This document shows positions 1 through 9,442 of a stretch of 64,000 nucleotides of DNA, in pieces. The stretch covers positions 156,935,223 through 156,999,222 of the forward strand of contig OX578276.1 in NCBI GenBank assembly GCA_951217055.1, in the 5' to 3' direction. The first letter of the stretch is position 1. Each line of letters starts with the position of its first letter. The stretch comes from Gerris lacustris (taxonomy: Eukaryota; Arthropoda; Insecta; Hemiptera; Gerridae). Below the pieces are notes generated by a model. It saw nothing but the letters and a program-made list of their open reading frames with translations. It did not search any database and was not told the origin of the DNA. Both the position numbers and the translations under genes were made by a program.

Positions 1-177
1 TAACATTAATAGAAAAACTTTATTTTATCATTGAAGTGAGTGTCTTACAGTGTGAAGTGATGAGTTAACAGTTAGAAAAGATGGTTGTAGTGTAGATAGT
101 CCTAATTCGTCCAATCCTCGCTCCCTGGCCAGACTCCATTTAAAACATTATAAAATATATAACTTCACTACGCAAAA
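1..177. other. Unassigned AT-rich flank
   Basis: No reading frame, repeat match within the window or structured motif is visible here. It is the flank of the H2 element that begins near 178. Confidence 0.5.
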
Positions 178-374
178 AGTTCTGCTTTAATTAGGTAGAC
201 ATTTTACATGTCTGTTTAAATTGTTAAGACTTAAGACGATGTGTATGAAGTTTTATAAAAATCGTTACGTTAGAACGTAAGATATCGGTAAAAACGTTGT
301 TTTCTCTATTTTAAGCGTGTTGGTCCGATTTAATGTTTTTTAGCGATCTTTAACACTTCATTGCCGTGTAAGAG

Positions 375-414
<40 letters not shown>

Positions 415-724
415 GTTATTTGTCTCATTGAATAGACGAACTTAAAATTCCATCCCGTCCTAAAATTTCAATTTTACATTTTAAGCTTATGGTTACGCGA
501 GGGCTGCGCGCGAACGCTTGGGCGGATAACGTTGTCCAACGATCTCGTCCTTGGAATTGGTAAAATGAAAATGTTGTTTATAAAATTTCAACTAAATCTT
601 TTACTATCTCGGTCTTCTGTTACTCAAGTTATCATCATCGGCCGATTTCGTGATGGTCGGATTTGTTACGGTTCGTTTTTTCGGATTCACTCCCAGTCTC
701 CAGACGCTGCCATAAGGAACTTCG
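178..724 (+). mobile_element. H2 short interspersed element, diverged copy
   Basis: This stretch aligns by eye with two minus-strand copies near 30.3-31.7 kb and 36.4-36.9 kb. Shared landmarks in order are ATTTTACATGTCTGTTT, a GTTAGAACGTAAGATATC block, TAGCGATCTTTAACACTTCA, a cluster GAACGCTTGGGCGGATAACG with GTTGTCCAACGA, and a 3' portion ending near TCGGATTCACTCCC. The middle is shared with the H1 family, so H1 and H2 look like recombinant relatives with different ends. A 30-base poly(A) run interrupts it near 380-405. The 69-codon frame inside is a by-product of the repeat. The ends are approximate. Confidence 0.7.
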
Positions 725-1006
725 ACCCAAATAATATGTAAGCTATTGATAGAAGTCGTCATGGGGTAATTAGGGAAAGATTAGAAGTCATGCAGTCATA
801 GTTACAAATATGTGTCATGAGGAAGTGACTGTACATGCCTAATGCAAAAGTTAAAAGCGACAATCAGAATCAGATTACTGATTGCAGATGATGTGGGTTG
901 TCATATTTAAAGGTGGGATTCCTATGCTGTGTCTGACGCAGGTTAGAGGGTTTCCTATGCATACGTTCAGTTGATCTGCTACCTCGGTAGTGAGAGGGTG
1001 ACAATA

Positions 1007-1250
1007 ATGAGTGTCCGTGATTTGCTCTTCTATTTGAACTTAGAAGAGATTGAAAACGAAGACATTTTACTGGAACTAATAAGTCAGGGTAATGCTGCTG
1101 CACACCCTATTTTAAAATCAAGAATTGAGGAAGGTTGTTTTGAGACACTTATCAATCGGCACTTGTTGAAGGATGAGAAAAAAATTCGGGAATATTTCAG
1201 GCAAAACAACTCAGTTCAGCTACATTCTCCATCTCGTTAAAGAAAAAAAT
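1007..1250 (+). pseudogene. Harbinger (HARBI1-like) transposase, N-terminal fragment
   Basis: The frame from the ATG at 1007 runs through an acidic, helical N-terminus to GCFETLINRHLLKDEKKIREYF. After a one-base frameshift near 1205 it continues in another frame as TTQFSYILHLVKE. The order GCF..LI..L...E..F..YFR followed by TQF.Y.L..I is the typical N-terminal region of insect HARBI1-type DDE transposases. The DDE catalytic domain is absent: the frame is cut at about 1250 by an H1 element and nothing similar resumes after it. Family identification rests on motif memory, the TIRs and the TAA duplication. Confidence 0.75.
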
Positions 1251-1646
1251 AGACTGCCAATTAGTGTGGCACATAGCTTCCTCGCATCCTATCATGTACT
1301 TTATTGTTATAATGTTTATTGTGTAAAAACTATTAATAGTTTTAGCGATCTTTAACACTTCATAGCGGTGTCGCTGTTGGTTTTACTGAAAAATTGTATT
1401 TGAAAAAAATGTTTATCTCATTGAATAGATGAAGTTAGATTTTTTTTCCCGACCTAAAATTCCAATTTTAAATTTGAAGTTCGCGGTTACTCGAGCGTTG
1501 CTCGTGAACGCTTGGATGGATAACGTTGTCCAACGAACTCGTCCTGGGCATTGGTAAAATTAACATGTCTACCAAATTTTATCAAAATCGGTTGACATTT
1601 ACTCAAGTTATCGTCGCACGTTTCATAATTCGCGGACACACAGACC

Positions 1647-1678
<32 letters not shown>

Positions 1679-1808
1679 CGAGACCAAAAATGTTCCCTGA
1701 TGCCTGAAACAGATTTCTGTCTTGGAATTTTTAAAATCGGAGGCATAAAAGTATTTCGTTCTCAAAATTGAACACAATGCTTCCGTTACCTTCGGTAAGC
1801 TCGGAAGC
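1251..1808 (+). mobile_element. H1 element, full-length copy
   Basis: Begins AGACTGCCAATTAGTGTGGC, then ATAGCTTCCTCGCATCC, and ends in the hairpin GCTTCCG-TTACC-TTC-GGTAA-GCT-CGGAAGC followed by AAAAT. Between them are TAGCGATCTTTAACACTTCA, the GAACGCTTGGATGGATAACG block, the AAATTTTATCAAAATCGG block near 1576 and a (GACA)n tract near 1648-1678. The 5' segment GCTTCCTCGC resembles the inverse of the 3' end. Microsatellite plus 3' hairpin plus lack of coding capacity resembles Helentron-associated (HINE) elements. It interrupts the Harbinger transposase fragment. The frames on either strand are not genes. Confidence 0.85.
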
Positions 1809-1810
1809 AA

Positions 1811-1889
1811 AATAAGTAACAGGAAATTTTGAAATAATATCCACCAACTTTTCATGTTCCTCAACTGTAAACAGTGCTTTATCCGACAT
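1811..1889 (-). pseudogene. MADF-like protein of a Harbinger element, first 26 codons
   Basis: Reading leftwards from an ATG at 1889 the frame gives MSDKALFTVEEHEKLVDIIS, then KFPVTY, and stops making sense where the H1 element begins. The pattern (E..KLV..I...P..Y) is the first helix region of a MADF/Myb-SANT-like domain, the second protein encoded by many Harbinger transposons. That it lies within the same TIR pair as the transposase start supports the call. The fragment is short, so family assignment is moderate. Confidence 0.5.
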
Positions 1890-2193
1890 AACTGAGTTTA
1901 TTTAGAAACGGTAAATAAGCACTTGAACACCCACCAATTTATAATTGTCCGATGGACTTCCGTTTCTTTTTTTTTTCTTAAACTGTTCCTTTCTACAGAT
2001 TAACAACTTTTAACCTGGCGCCGTTTCGGTAAAATAAATAGTTTTTTAAACATATATTTATATAAATATCCACTCACGTATTTCGGGAAATATTGGGAAC
2101 CAAGGGTTTTTTAAGGATGGGGGATTACATATTTATATATATGTATTTAAAAAAACTATGTATATAATTTAACGGATTGGTGGCAGATTAAAT

Positions 2194-2752
2194 AGACTGC
2201 CAATTGGTGTGGCACATAACTTCCTCGCATCCTATCATGTACTTTATTGTTATATTAACATTATCGTTATATTAATTTATTGTTATACTGTTTATTATTA
2301 ATAATTTTTTGTGATCTTTAACACTTCATAGCTGTGTCGCTGTTGGTTTTACTAAAAGATTGTACTTGAAAAAAATATTTGTCTCATTGAATAGATGAAG
2401 TTTGGTTTTTTCCCCGACCTAAAATTCCAATTTTAAATTTGAAGCTCACGTTTACGCGAGCGTTGCGCGTGAACGCTTGAACGGATAACGTTGTCCAACG
2501 AACTCGTCCTGGGCATTGGTAAAATGAACATGTATACGAAATTTCATCAAAATCGGACGACATTTACTCAAGTTATCGTCGCACGTTTCAGGATTCGCGG
2601 ACACACAGACCGACAGACATACACGGAACCAAAAATGTTCCCTGATGTCTGAAACGGATTTCTGTCTTGGAATTTTTAAAATCGGGGCATAAAACTTTTT
2701 TGTTCTCAAAAGTGAACACAATACTTCCGTTACCTTCGGTAAGCTCGGAAGT
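2194..2752 (+). mobile_element. H1 element, full-length copy
   Basis: Starts AGACTGCCAATTGGTGTGGC and ends with the H1 hairpin (TTACC-TTC-GGTAA core, outer arm CTTCCG/CGGAAG) followed by TAAAAT. The microsatellite is reduced to GACCGACAGACAT near 2609. It sits about 390 bp from the preceding copy, in the same orientation and inside the same Harbinger element. The two copies differ at many single sites, which suggests separate insertions rather than a recent duplication. Confidence 0.85.
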
Positions 2753-3008
2753 AAAATTGTAAAAAAGGAATATTTAAAAAAAAAAAACGAATTCAATCGG
2801 ACAATTATAAAGTGGGTGTTCAAGTACATATTTACGACCCGTTATCTCCTTCGCGTCTACGTCTACACTGCTCTCGAACCGGTACGGCCGCACGACCAGA
2901 GCGACCCAGCGTCAGCCACATGCGTCTGAAGCACCATAGGAATCCCTCCCATTGAATTACATTGTAGCATTGCTCAGCGTCAGACGTAGCATAGGAATCC
3001 AACCTTAA

Positions 3009-3571
3009 GAGGGCGCTGTCCTGCTTTTAGTAAGAAATGTTCCACTGTATGCGCCAGAATCATTTCAAAGCAGTGTGTAACATTTTCTCTGGATCTTCCG
3101 TAAAGACAGTTGAAGAACTGAACGAGGACGTAATCTAGTGAGGAACGATAGTGATGGTGCCACGGAGAATGTGTTTAGTTTAGGGTTGTTAGCAGTATCT
3201 AGTCGTTCTGCAGATGTCTGCATTGAAAATATTATGTGCAATGATAATAATATTAAAATAAAAATTGATATTGGAGCTTAAGTGATTGTTTTGTCTGAGA
3301 GATGCTCGTTATCTTGAACGAGGTGAAGTTGCTCCAACTAAGACTGTTATAGAAGCATTTGGAGGAAAAATATATCTATCAAGAGGTAGTGTGTGTGTTT
3401 GTTTGAAATGAAATTTTTTTTATAATTTAAAAGACGCGTTTGATTTACAATGTCATCTTCAGTATGCGTGTTAACTTAGTAAGAGTGACTGCTGTACTAA
3501 GCTAACTATTTTACTAATTTTATGGTAAACTAACAGTGCAAGGGGGGTTAGACAAGGGTGGTGTGGGTAGA
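3009..3571. other. Probable 5' region of the 3.5-10.7 kb LINE
   Basis: No convincing frame or repeat is seen here. Its position just upstream of the LINE ORF1 makes 5' untranslated LINE sequence the likeliest reading for the right part. The left part, from 3009, is the flank of the Harbinger insertion. I cannot place the LINE 5' end. Confidence 0.35.
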
Positions 3572-4419
3572 ATGGTGAGCTTAGAAGAAGAGAACTGTGT
3601 ACTACAAGAAGAGTTGAATAATCACCAACAGTATTCACGTGTGGACAATATAATTATTTCAGGGATACCAACTACTAGAGATGAGGAGATGCCAGCTATT
3701 CTTGAGCAAGTGGCTAAAGTATTGCAAGTGGAATATACTGACAATGATATAAGTACTGCTCATAGACTGCCGTCTCATAACACTCAAGCTCCAAAACCGA
3801 TCGTTGTTAAATTTGTGAGAAGATGGAAAAAAGACGAATGGATCAGGGCCTATAGAAATCTATGTCGACTGGACAACTCAGGACCAGGTTTACCTGCTAA
3901 TGTTATAAATCCTTACTTCTTACAAGGTAGAACAGGGGTGTCCACCCCCCCTAAGCTCCATGACGCTGTTATTAAAAATAACAGTGCGTTTCAAGATTTG
4001 TTAAGATAAAGTAACGATTTTTGCATTATGTGGGTCCACATAATTTTTGAAAACTTAAGTGCAAAAAGATGAGTTTTAAGGATTTCTGAGGGCAAGTTTG
4101 TCCTTACAGGAAAATATGTTTGGTGGGGACGAATTTATCACATCCGCCCCCCCCCCCCCCCCAAAAAAAGTGGAAAAAGTGCTATTTACTAACCCCCCCC
4201 CCCCCAAGAATTTTTACGACGCAGGCTGCGTCATAACCCCCTCTGTGGGCACCCCTGGGTAGAATGTTTATATCTGATCATCTAACCCAATTTAATAGAG
4301 ATCTCTTAAATAGAACTAGACTAACAGCAAAAGAGAAGGGCTATAAATATGTATGGTTTAGTAATAATAAGGTTCTGGTAAGAAAAATGGACGGAGATAA
4401 AGTTTTTCAGGTTAAATAA
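3572..4419 (+). pseudogene. LINE ORF1 (FP-like / L1 ORF1-like nucleic-acid-binding protein), interrupted
   Basis: The first in-frame ATG is at 3572. A short coiled-coil-like start (EEENCVLQEELNN) leads into QYSRVDNIIISGIP, then DISTAHRLPS and PKPIVVKFVRRWKKDEWIRA, the usual order in ORF1 proteins of CR1/Jockey-type LINEs with an FP-like domain. At 3933 the frame is cut by a 325-bp hAT-type MITE. At 4265 the same frame resumes (MFISDHLTQFNRDLL, then GYKYVWFSNNKVLVRK) and ends with TAA at 4417. The lost and resumed halves share phase once one copy of the 7-bp duplication is discounted. No zinc finger is seen at this N-terminus, in contrast to the ORF1 near 34 kb. Such proteins coat LINE RNA. 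Confidence 0.85.
3933..4257. mobile_element. hAT-type MITE inside LINE ORF1
   Basis: Terminal inverted repeats CAGGGGTGTCCAC and GTGGGCACCCCTG (12 of 13 match) bound a 325-bp non-coding insert with long C runs (4143-4162, 4193-4205). The direct repeat GGTAGAA flanks it at 3926-3932 and 4258-4264. hAT elements make 8-bp duplications, so one terminal base has probably changed. CAGGGG-type ends are typical of hAT elements. The host reading frame is in phase on either side. Confidence 0.85.
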
Positions 4420-7400
4420 GTGGCAGATATAAATAAGCTTTAAAAAAATCAATAAGTAACAAAAAATAAATAAAATTAAAGCATGTCAACAGTAATGAAA
4501 TTATTAAAAATAAATAAAGTAGCTCTTTTTTATAAATATAATATAGTAATTATTTATTCTGTTTTATCTATGTGTTATTTATCCATTTTGTTGTTGTTAA
4601 TTTTTGTTTGTGGTTTAATAGTCCAGTCGACAGGTATTAAAAATGAGGGGCTACCTTGCAAAAGGTCATAAAAACGATTTTCTTTTTTTTTATTGTATGT
4701 ACCTAGACATTAGTTAAAAACCCAAGTTTTCGACCTCCTAGACCCTGCGTTAGGGTGGGTCGAAGAAAACTTTTTTTGGAAATCTAAAAACATGTAGTGA
4801 TAAAAACTTGTTACTATGCTAGAAACGAAAGATCCCAAAATTTGGGCTCATTTGAACAAGTGCTAGGTCGCGCCCCGTCGCTTTGAAGTTTGATGTACGT
4901 GAAGTTCTTATAAAATAGCGATGTTGTGGTGTTTCGTATTATTTGTTTGTGTTAAAATATATTCCGAGTGTAGTTTTACTGTTAAATATATTTTATAGAC
5001 ATTTAGTGCTTTTGGTAACTACATAGTTTAAATAATTAAGTTGTTTAGTTTAGCCAGTAAGTGATGACATATATAATTTTTTCGAAAAAATTTAAAAAAA
5101 AAATTAATTCCGCAGAAGTTAAATTCCAAGTTTAGGTAAAATAAACTTAATATTTTCTCCATTTTTAGTTTATTTCGTAATCGGCATATGTATAGCTTAT
5201 AAAAAATTAAAAAATGTAATTGAAATTGAGATATTAGTATATTTTATGAAATTACATACATAGTCATTAAGTGGAAGAAAGCAGTACGTAATAGTAGCAT
5301 ACGTAATTATTTTATAGAAAAACTAGTAACATGTTTTCACAAATAATTTTAAAGAGTGTATTTTATACCCCTCCCATCAACCTTAACGAGAATGGGGGGG
5401 GGGGAGGGGGGTTGGAGACATACTCAGTAAGTTGCCCAAATCTGATCTTGGGTAATTTTTTGTGAAGAAATTAAAAACAGAAAAACCTTCTCTATATTAT
5501 TTCGCTTACCTCTGCATAATATTTCATGTGAAATATTATGTGCAGGTAGAGAGAAAAACCGCTTAAATGAGAACTGCTAATGAATTCCCATACTAAATTA
5601 TGGTGCCTTGAACCATACTATTGTCCTTTGCCCTGTCTACTATCTTACCATTTAGCCTTTAGGAATTCTAAAGTAGTGAGCTCCACGTTTATGTAACTAT
5701 ATATATGTATTCAGAATTGATAAAAAAAATATTAATACTAGATAAGAGCTGCCATAACTTGCAGCTCAATCGCTTATTATATTATTATTTCTAATAAAAA
5801 AAGATAATTTGGACGCCTTAGTGAATATGCTCCCCCCTTATTCTTAATAAGGGGGGAGGGGTATAAATACACTCTTTTAAATTATTAATGAAACATGTTA
5901 TTAGTTTTTCTATAAAATCAAAATAATAAATAAAAGGGTATTGGTATAGCATTGAGACATTCTATTACGCACTGCTGGCTTCCACTTAGTGACAATATAT
6001 TATGTAATTTCATAAAAATACTGATATCACAATTTCAATTAATTCTTTTAATTTTTTATAAGCTATACATATTGCGATGACGAAATATACTAAAAATAGG
6101 GGAAATATTAGGTTGCTTTTACCTAAACTTAGCATGTAGCTTCGAAGGAATTTTAATTCCGCCGAATTTAGTCTACACTCAACGCCATTATTTTCTATTC
6201 TATATTGGTTCCTTAACAAATTATAGAATTTAATTACATCACTAAAGGTTAGCGAAGCAATATTAAACTCACTACATACATAGAACGAGGACTACCCTAA
6301 ACAGGACATTAAGCCGATGCTCTAGTCTAGTATTTAGAAGCATCTTTCTTTCTCAACTTACAACACTTCCCATTAAAAAGCTGTGGATTTAACTTAGTAA
6401 AAGTATATTTCTTAACAAGAAAGGTCACAAAACTAAAGTGAATTATAGAAGTTAACACTGGACACATATTGTTGATACTAAGTGAGAATATGGCTAAAGG
6501 GTAAGATAGTAGACAGGGCAAAGGACAATAGTATGGTTCAAGGCACCATAATTTAGTATGGGAATTCATTAGCAGTTCTCATTTAAGCGGTTTTTCTCTC
6601 TACCTGCACATAATATTTTACATGAAATATTATGCAGAGGTAAGCGAAATAATATAGAGAAGGTTTTGCTGTTTTTAACTTCTTCACAAAAAATTACCCA
6701 AGATCAGATTTGGGCACCTTACTGAGTATGGCTCCAACCCCCCTCCCCCCCCCCATTCTCGTTAAGGTTGATGGGAGGGGTATAAAATACACTCTTTAAA
6801 ATTATTAGTGAAAACATGTTACTAGTTTTTCTATAAAATAATTACGTATGCTACTATTACGTACTGCTTTCTTCCACTTAATGACTATGTATGTAATTTC
6901 ATAAAATATACTAATATCACAATTTCAATTACATTTTTTAATTTTTTATAAGCTATACATATGCCAATTACGAAATAAACTAAAAATGGAGGAAATATTA
7001 AGTTTCTTTTATCTAAACTTGGAATTTAACTTCTGTGGAATTAATTTTTTTCTAATTTTTTCGAAAAAATTATATATGTCATCACTTACTGGCTAAACTA
7101 AACAACTTAATTATTTAAACTATGTAGTTACCAAAAGCACTAAATGTCTATAAAATATATTTAACAGTAAAACTACACTCGGAATATATTTTAATACAAA
7201 ACACCACAACATCGCTATTTTATAAGGACTTCACATACATCAAACTTCAAAGCGACGCGTCGCGACGGGGCGCGACCTAGCAGTTCTTCAAATGAGACCA
7301 AATTTTGGGATCTTTCGTTTCTAGCATAGTAACAAGTTTTTATCACTACATGATTTTAGTTTCCAAAAAAAGTTATTTTCGACCCACCCTACCCTGCGTG

Positions 7401-7890
7401 CTTACCCAAATGGGGACCAAAATACGCGAAATTTTAGGTTTTGTTTTAGTTTTTTACTGGTCTTATATTACTTTGCTTTGTAAGTTTCATCGCACATTTC
7501 CGTTTCCCCAATTTTGAACCACTTCCCGTGATTCAATCTTCCCCAAATTTTGCACGTAGATACAACTAAGGTGGAGAATACTGAAACCAAAAAAAAAAAA
7601 AAAAAAAAAAATGGCGTCCAATTTATTTGCTTTTTAAGTTTCATCACACACCTATTACCCCAATTTTGAACCACTTACCGTGATTCAATCTTCTCTAAAT
7701 TTTGCACATAGATACAACTAAAGTGAAGAATACAGAAACCAAAAAAAAAAAAAAAAAAAAAAATGGCGTCAAATTTATTTGCTTTTTAATTTCATCGCAC
7801 ACCTATTACCCCAATTTTGAACCACTTACCGTGGTTCAATCTTCCCCAAATTTTGCACATAGATACAACTAAAGTGAAGAATACAGAAAC

Positions 7891-7927
<37 letters not shown>

Positions 7928-8938
7928 GTCAAATTTATTTGATTTTTAAGTTTCATCGCACACCTATTACCCCAATTTTGAACCACTTACCGTGATTCAA
8001 TCTTGCCCAAATTTTGCGCATAGATACAACTAAGATGAAGAATAAAGACCCCCCCCCCAAAAAAAAAGGTTGAAAATAAGACCAGTTTTGAAAAATGGTA
8101 TTTTTATATGAATTATTTTTCTTTATAACTTTTAACCTACATATCCTGAAAAAAAGTTTTCTTATCTTTCTTTAGAGCACTAAATGTGTAACAATTTTAT
8201 ATACCACATTTTTTCCTAAACTCTATACTTTCCGAAATATAGAGCTTCAAAGATGCAATATTTTTTTGAAACTATCAAAAATAACATCTTTTCTGAGGGC
8301 GAAAGGAGGCTATTTTTGTTATCCCACCCCTCCCAGTTAGATATTTTGGGTATATTCTACCTATGGATGTACAAATAACCACCACTAAGCACAACTACTA
8401 ACCACTAGTAACCAATACTAACCGCTACCTACCTACAATAAACCAAAAATTTCGGGGTTTTTTGTTCATTCTTTCTTGTAGAGCACTAAATTTGCAACAA
8501 TTTTTAGATTTCTCATTTTTCCCTAAACTCTATACTTTCTGAAATATAGAGCTTCAAAGATGCAATATTTTTTTTTTTTAATATCTGCAAAACCCAAGTT
8601 GTGGAGGTTAGTGGTGGTTATTTGTACTTCCATAGGTAGGATATACCTAAAACATCACTGTGGGGGGAGGGATAACAAAAATAGACCCCTTTCGCCCTCA
8701 GAAAATATGTTTTTTTTTATATTTCCAAAAAAATATTGCATCTTTGAAGCTCTATATTTCGGAAAGTATAGAGTTTAGGAAAGAATGTGGTATATAAAAA
8801 TTGTTACAAATTTAGTGCTCTACAGGAAAAATAAGAACACTTTTTTATCTGGACATATTATATAGGTAAAGAGTTATAAAAAAAAATAAAAATAAAAAAA
8901 GCTCTAAAATTTCGCGTATTTTTGCCCCCCTCTGGGTT
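7401..8938. mobile_element. Inverted-repeat element nested in the right arm of copy 1
   Basis: The sequence ATACGCGAAATTTTAG near 7422 recurs inverted near 8904-8919, both next to an ACCCA/TGGGT-type edge. This block splits a region that is continuous in the opposite arm of the surrounding foldback element. It carries a four-unit poly(A) satellite on its left. On its right is a second inverted pair, about 8110-8340 against 8610-8880, sharing TATAGAGCTTCAAAGATGCA and GGATAACAAAAATAG-like text. No coding potential is seen. The exact ends are uncertain. Confidence 0.6.
7486..8070 (+). repeat. Four tandem units of about 152 bp, each with a long poly(A) tract
   Basis: Units repeat TTTCATCGCACACCTATTAC, CCAATTTTGAACCACTTACC, CAATCTTCCCCAAATTTTGC and AGATACAACTAAAGTGAAGA, followed by a poly(A) run and ATGGCGTC. 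Poly(A) runs start near 7590, 7741, 7892 and, degenerate with C, 8049, giving a spacing of about 152 bp. Two inverted units of the same sequence occur at 60588-60870. The minus-strand frames are translations of the array. Confidence 0.9.
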
Positions 8939-9098
8939 AGCACAGGGTCTACGAGGTCGAAAACTTGGGTTTTTAACTAATTTCTAGGTACATACAATAA
9001 AAAAAAGAAAAAAGTTTTTATGACCTTTTGCAAGGTAAAATGTACTTGTCGACTGGACTATAAGAAATGTTAGTTTATTTAATGTAGTTTATAGAGTT

Positions 9099-9432
9099 TC
9101 TAATTTAACTGAACAGATAGTCAATATTATTCTAGTCATGCGTTTAGGTTTATATTCTTGTAAGTCTAACATTATATTTATTAATTTAACTGAACAGATA
9201 GTCAATATTATTCTAGTCATGCGTTTAGGTTTATATTCTTGTAAGTCTAACATTATATTTATTAATTTAACTGAACAGATAGTCAATATTATTCTAGTCA
9301 TGCGTTTAGGTTTATATTCTTGTAAGTCTAACATTATATTTATTAATTTAACTGAACAGATAGTCAATATTATTCTAGTCATGCGTTTAGGTTTATATTC
9401 TGGTAAGTCTAACATGATATTTATTAATTTAA
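9099..9432 (+). repeat. 81-bp tandem repeat, about four copies
   Basis: The motif GTCATGCGTTTAGGTTTATA recurs with exact 81-bp spacing (CGTTTAGG at 9141, 9222, 9303, 9384). Since 81 is 27 codons, both strands stay open through the array, giving repeating frames on plus and minus. The first three copies are almost identical and the last drifts. It lies in the spacer between ORF1 and ORF2 of the LINE, just before the ORF2 ATG at 9443. I see no evidence that either frame is expressed. Confidence 0.9.
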
Positions 9433-9442
9433 CGTTAGTAGC

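Larger units (their letters stand above)
911..3005. mobile_element. PIF/Harbinger-like DNA transposon, defective, TSD TAA
   Basis: Imperfect terminal inverted repeats of 29 bp lie at 911-939 and 2977-3005, differing at about three positions; both begin AGGT and contain GGATTCCTATG. They are flanked by the 3-bp direct repeat TAA at 908-910 and 3006-3008, which is the PIF/Harbinger target preference (TWA). Inside are remains of both genes known from this superfamily: the start of a HARBI1-type transposase on the plus strand and the start of a MADF-like protein on the minus strand. Two H1 elements (1251-1808, 2194-2752) were inserted later. A short inverted repeat, 1918-1952 against 2795-2830, shows internal rearrangement. 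The catalytic core is missing, so it could move only with help. Confidence 0.85.
4621..9058. mobile_element. 4.4-kb TA-flanked foldback transposon, GTCCAGTC ends (copy 1)
   Basis: Ends are GTCCAGTCGACA at 4621 and its inverse TGTCGACTGGAC-like end at 9058, each followed outward by TA (4619-4620, 9059-9060). The arms are very long. The left arm, about 4621-5690, is matched in inverse orientation by 6530-7400 and 8935-9058, with landmarks CCAAGTTTTCGACC, AAACGAAAGATCCCAAAATTT, TATACCCCTCCCATCAACC and a poly(G)/poly(C) pair. The right arm is split by a nested inverted-repeat element at about 7401-8938. No transposase frame survives. The 60-80 codon frames inside are AT-rich by-products. It lies between ORF1 and ORF2 of a LINE. 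A related, shorter element with the same ends and TA duplication is at 39860-42888. Confidence 0.85.

Noticed and set aside
4483..4671. Small hydrophobic protein after LINE ORF1
   Set aside because: The frame runs across the insertion boundary of the foldback element at 4621 and is AT-rich; its hydrophobicity comes from base composition.
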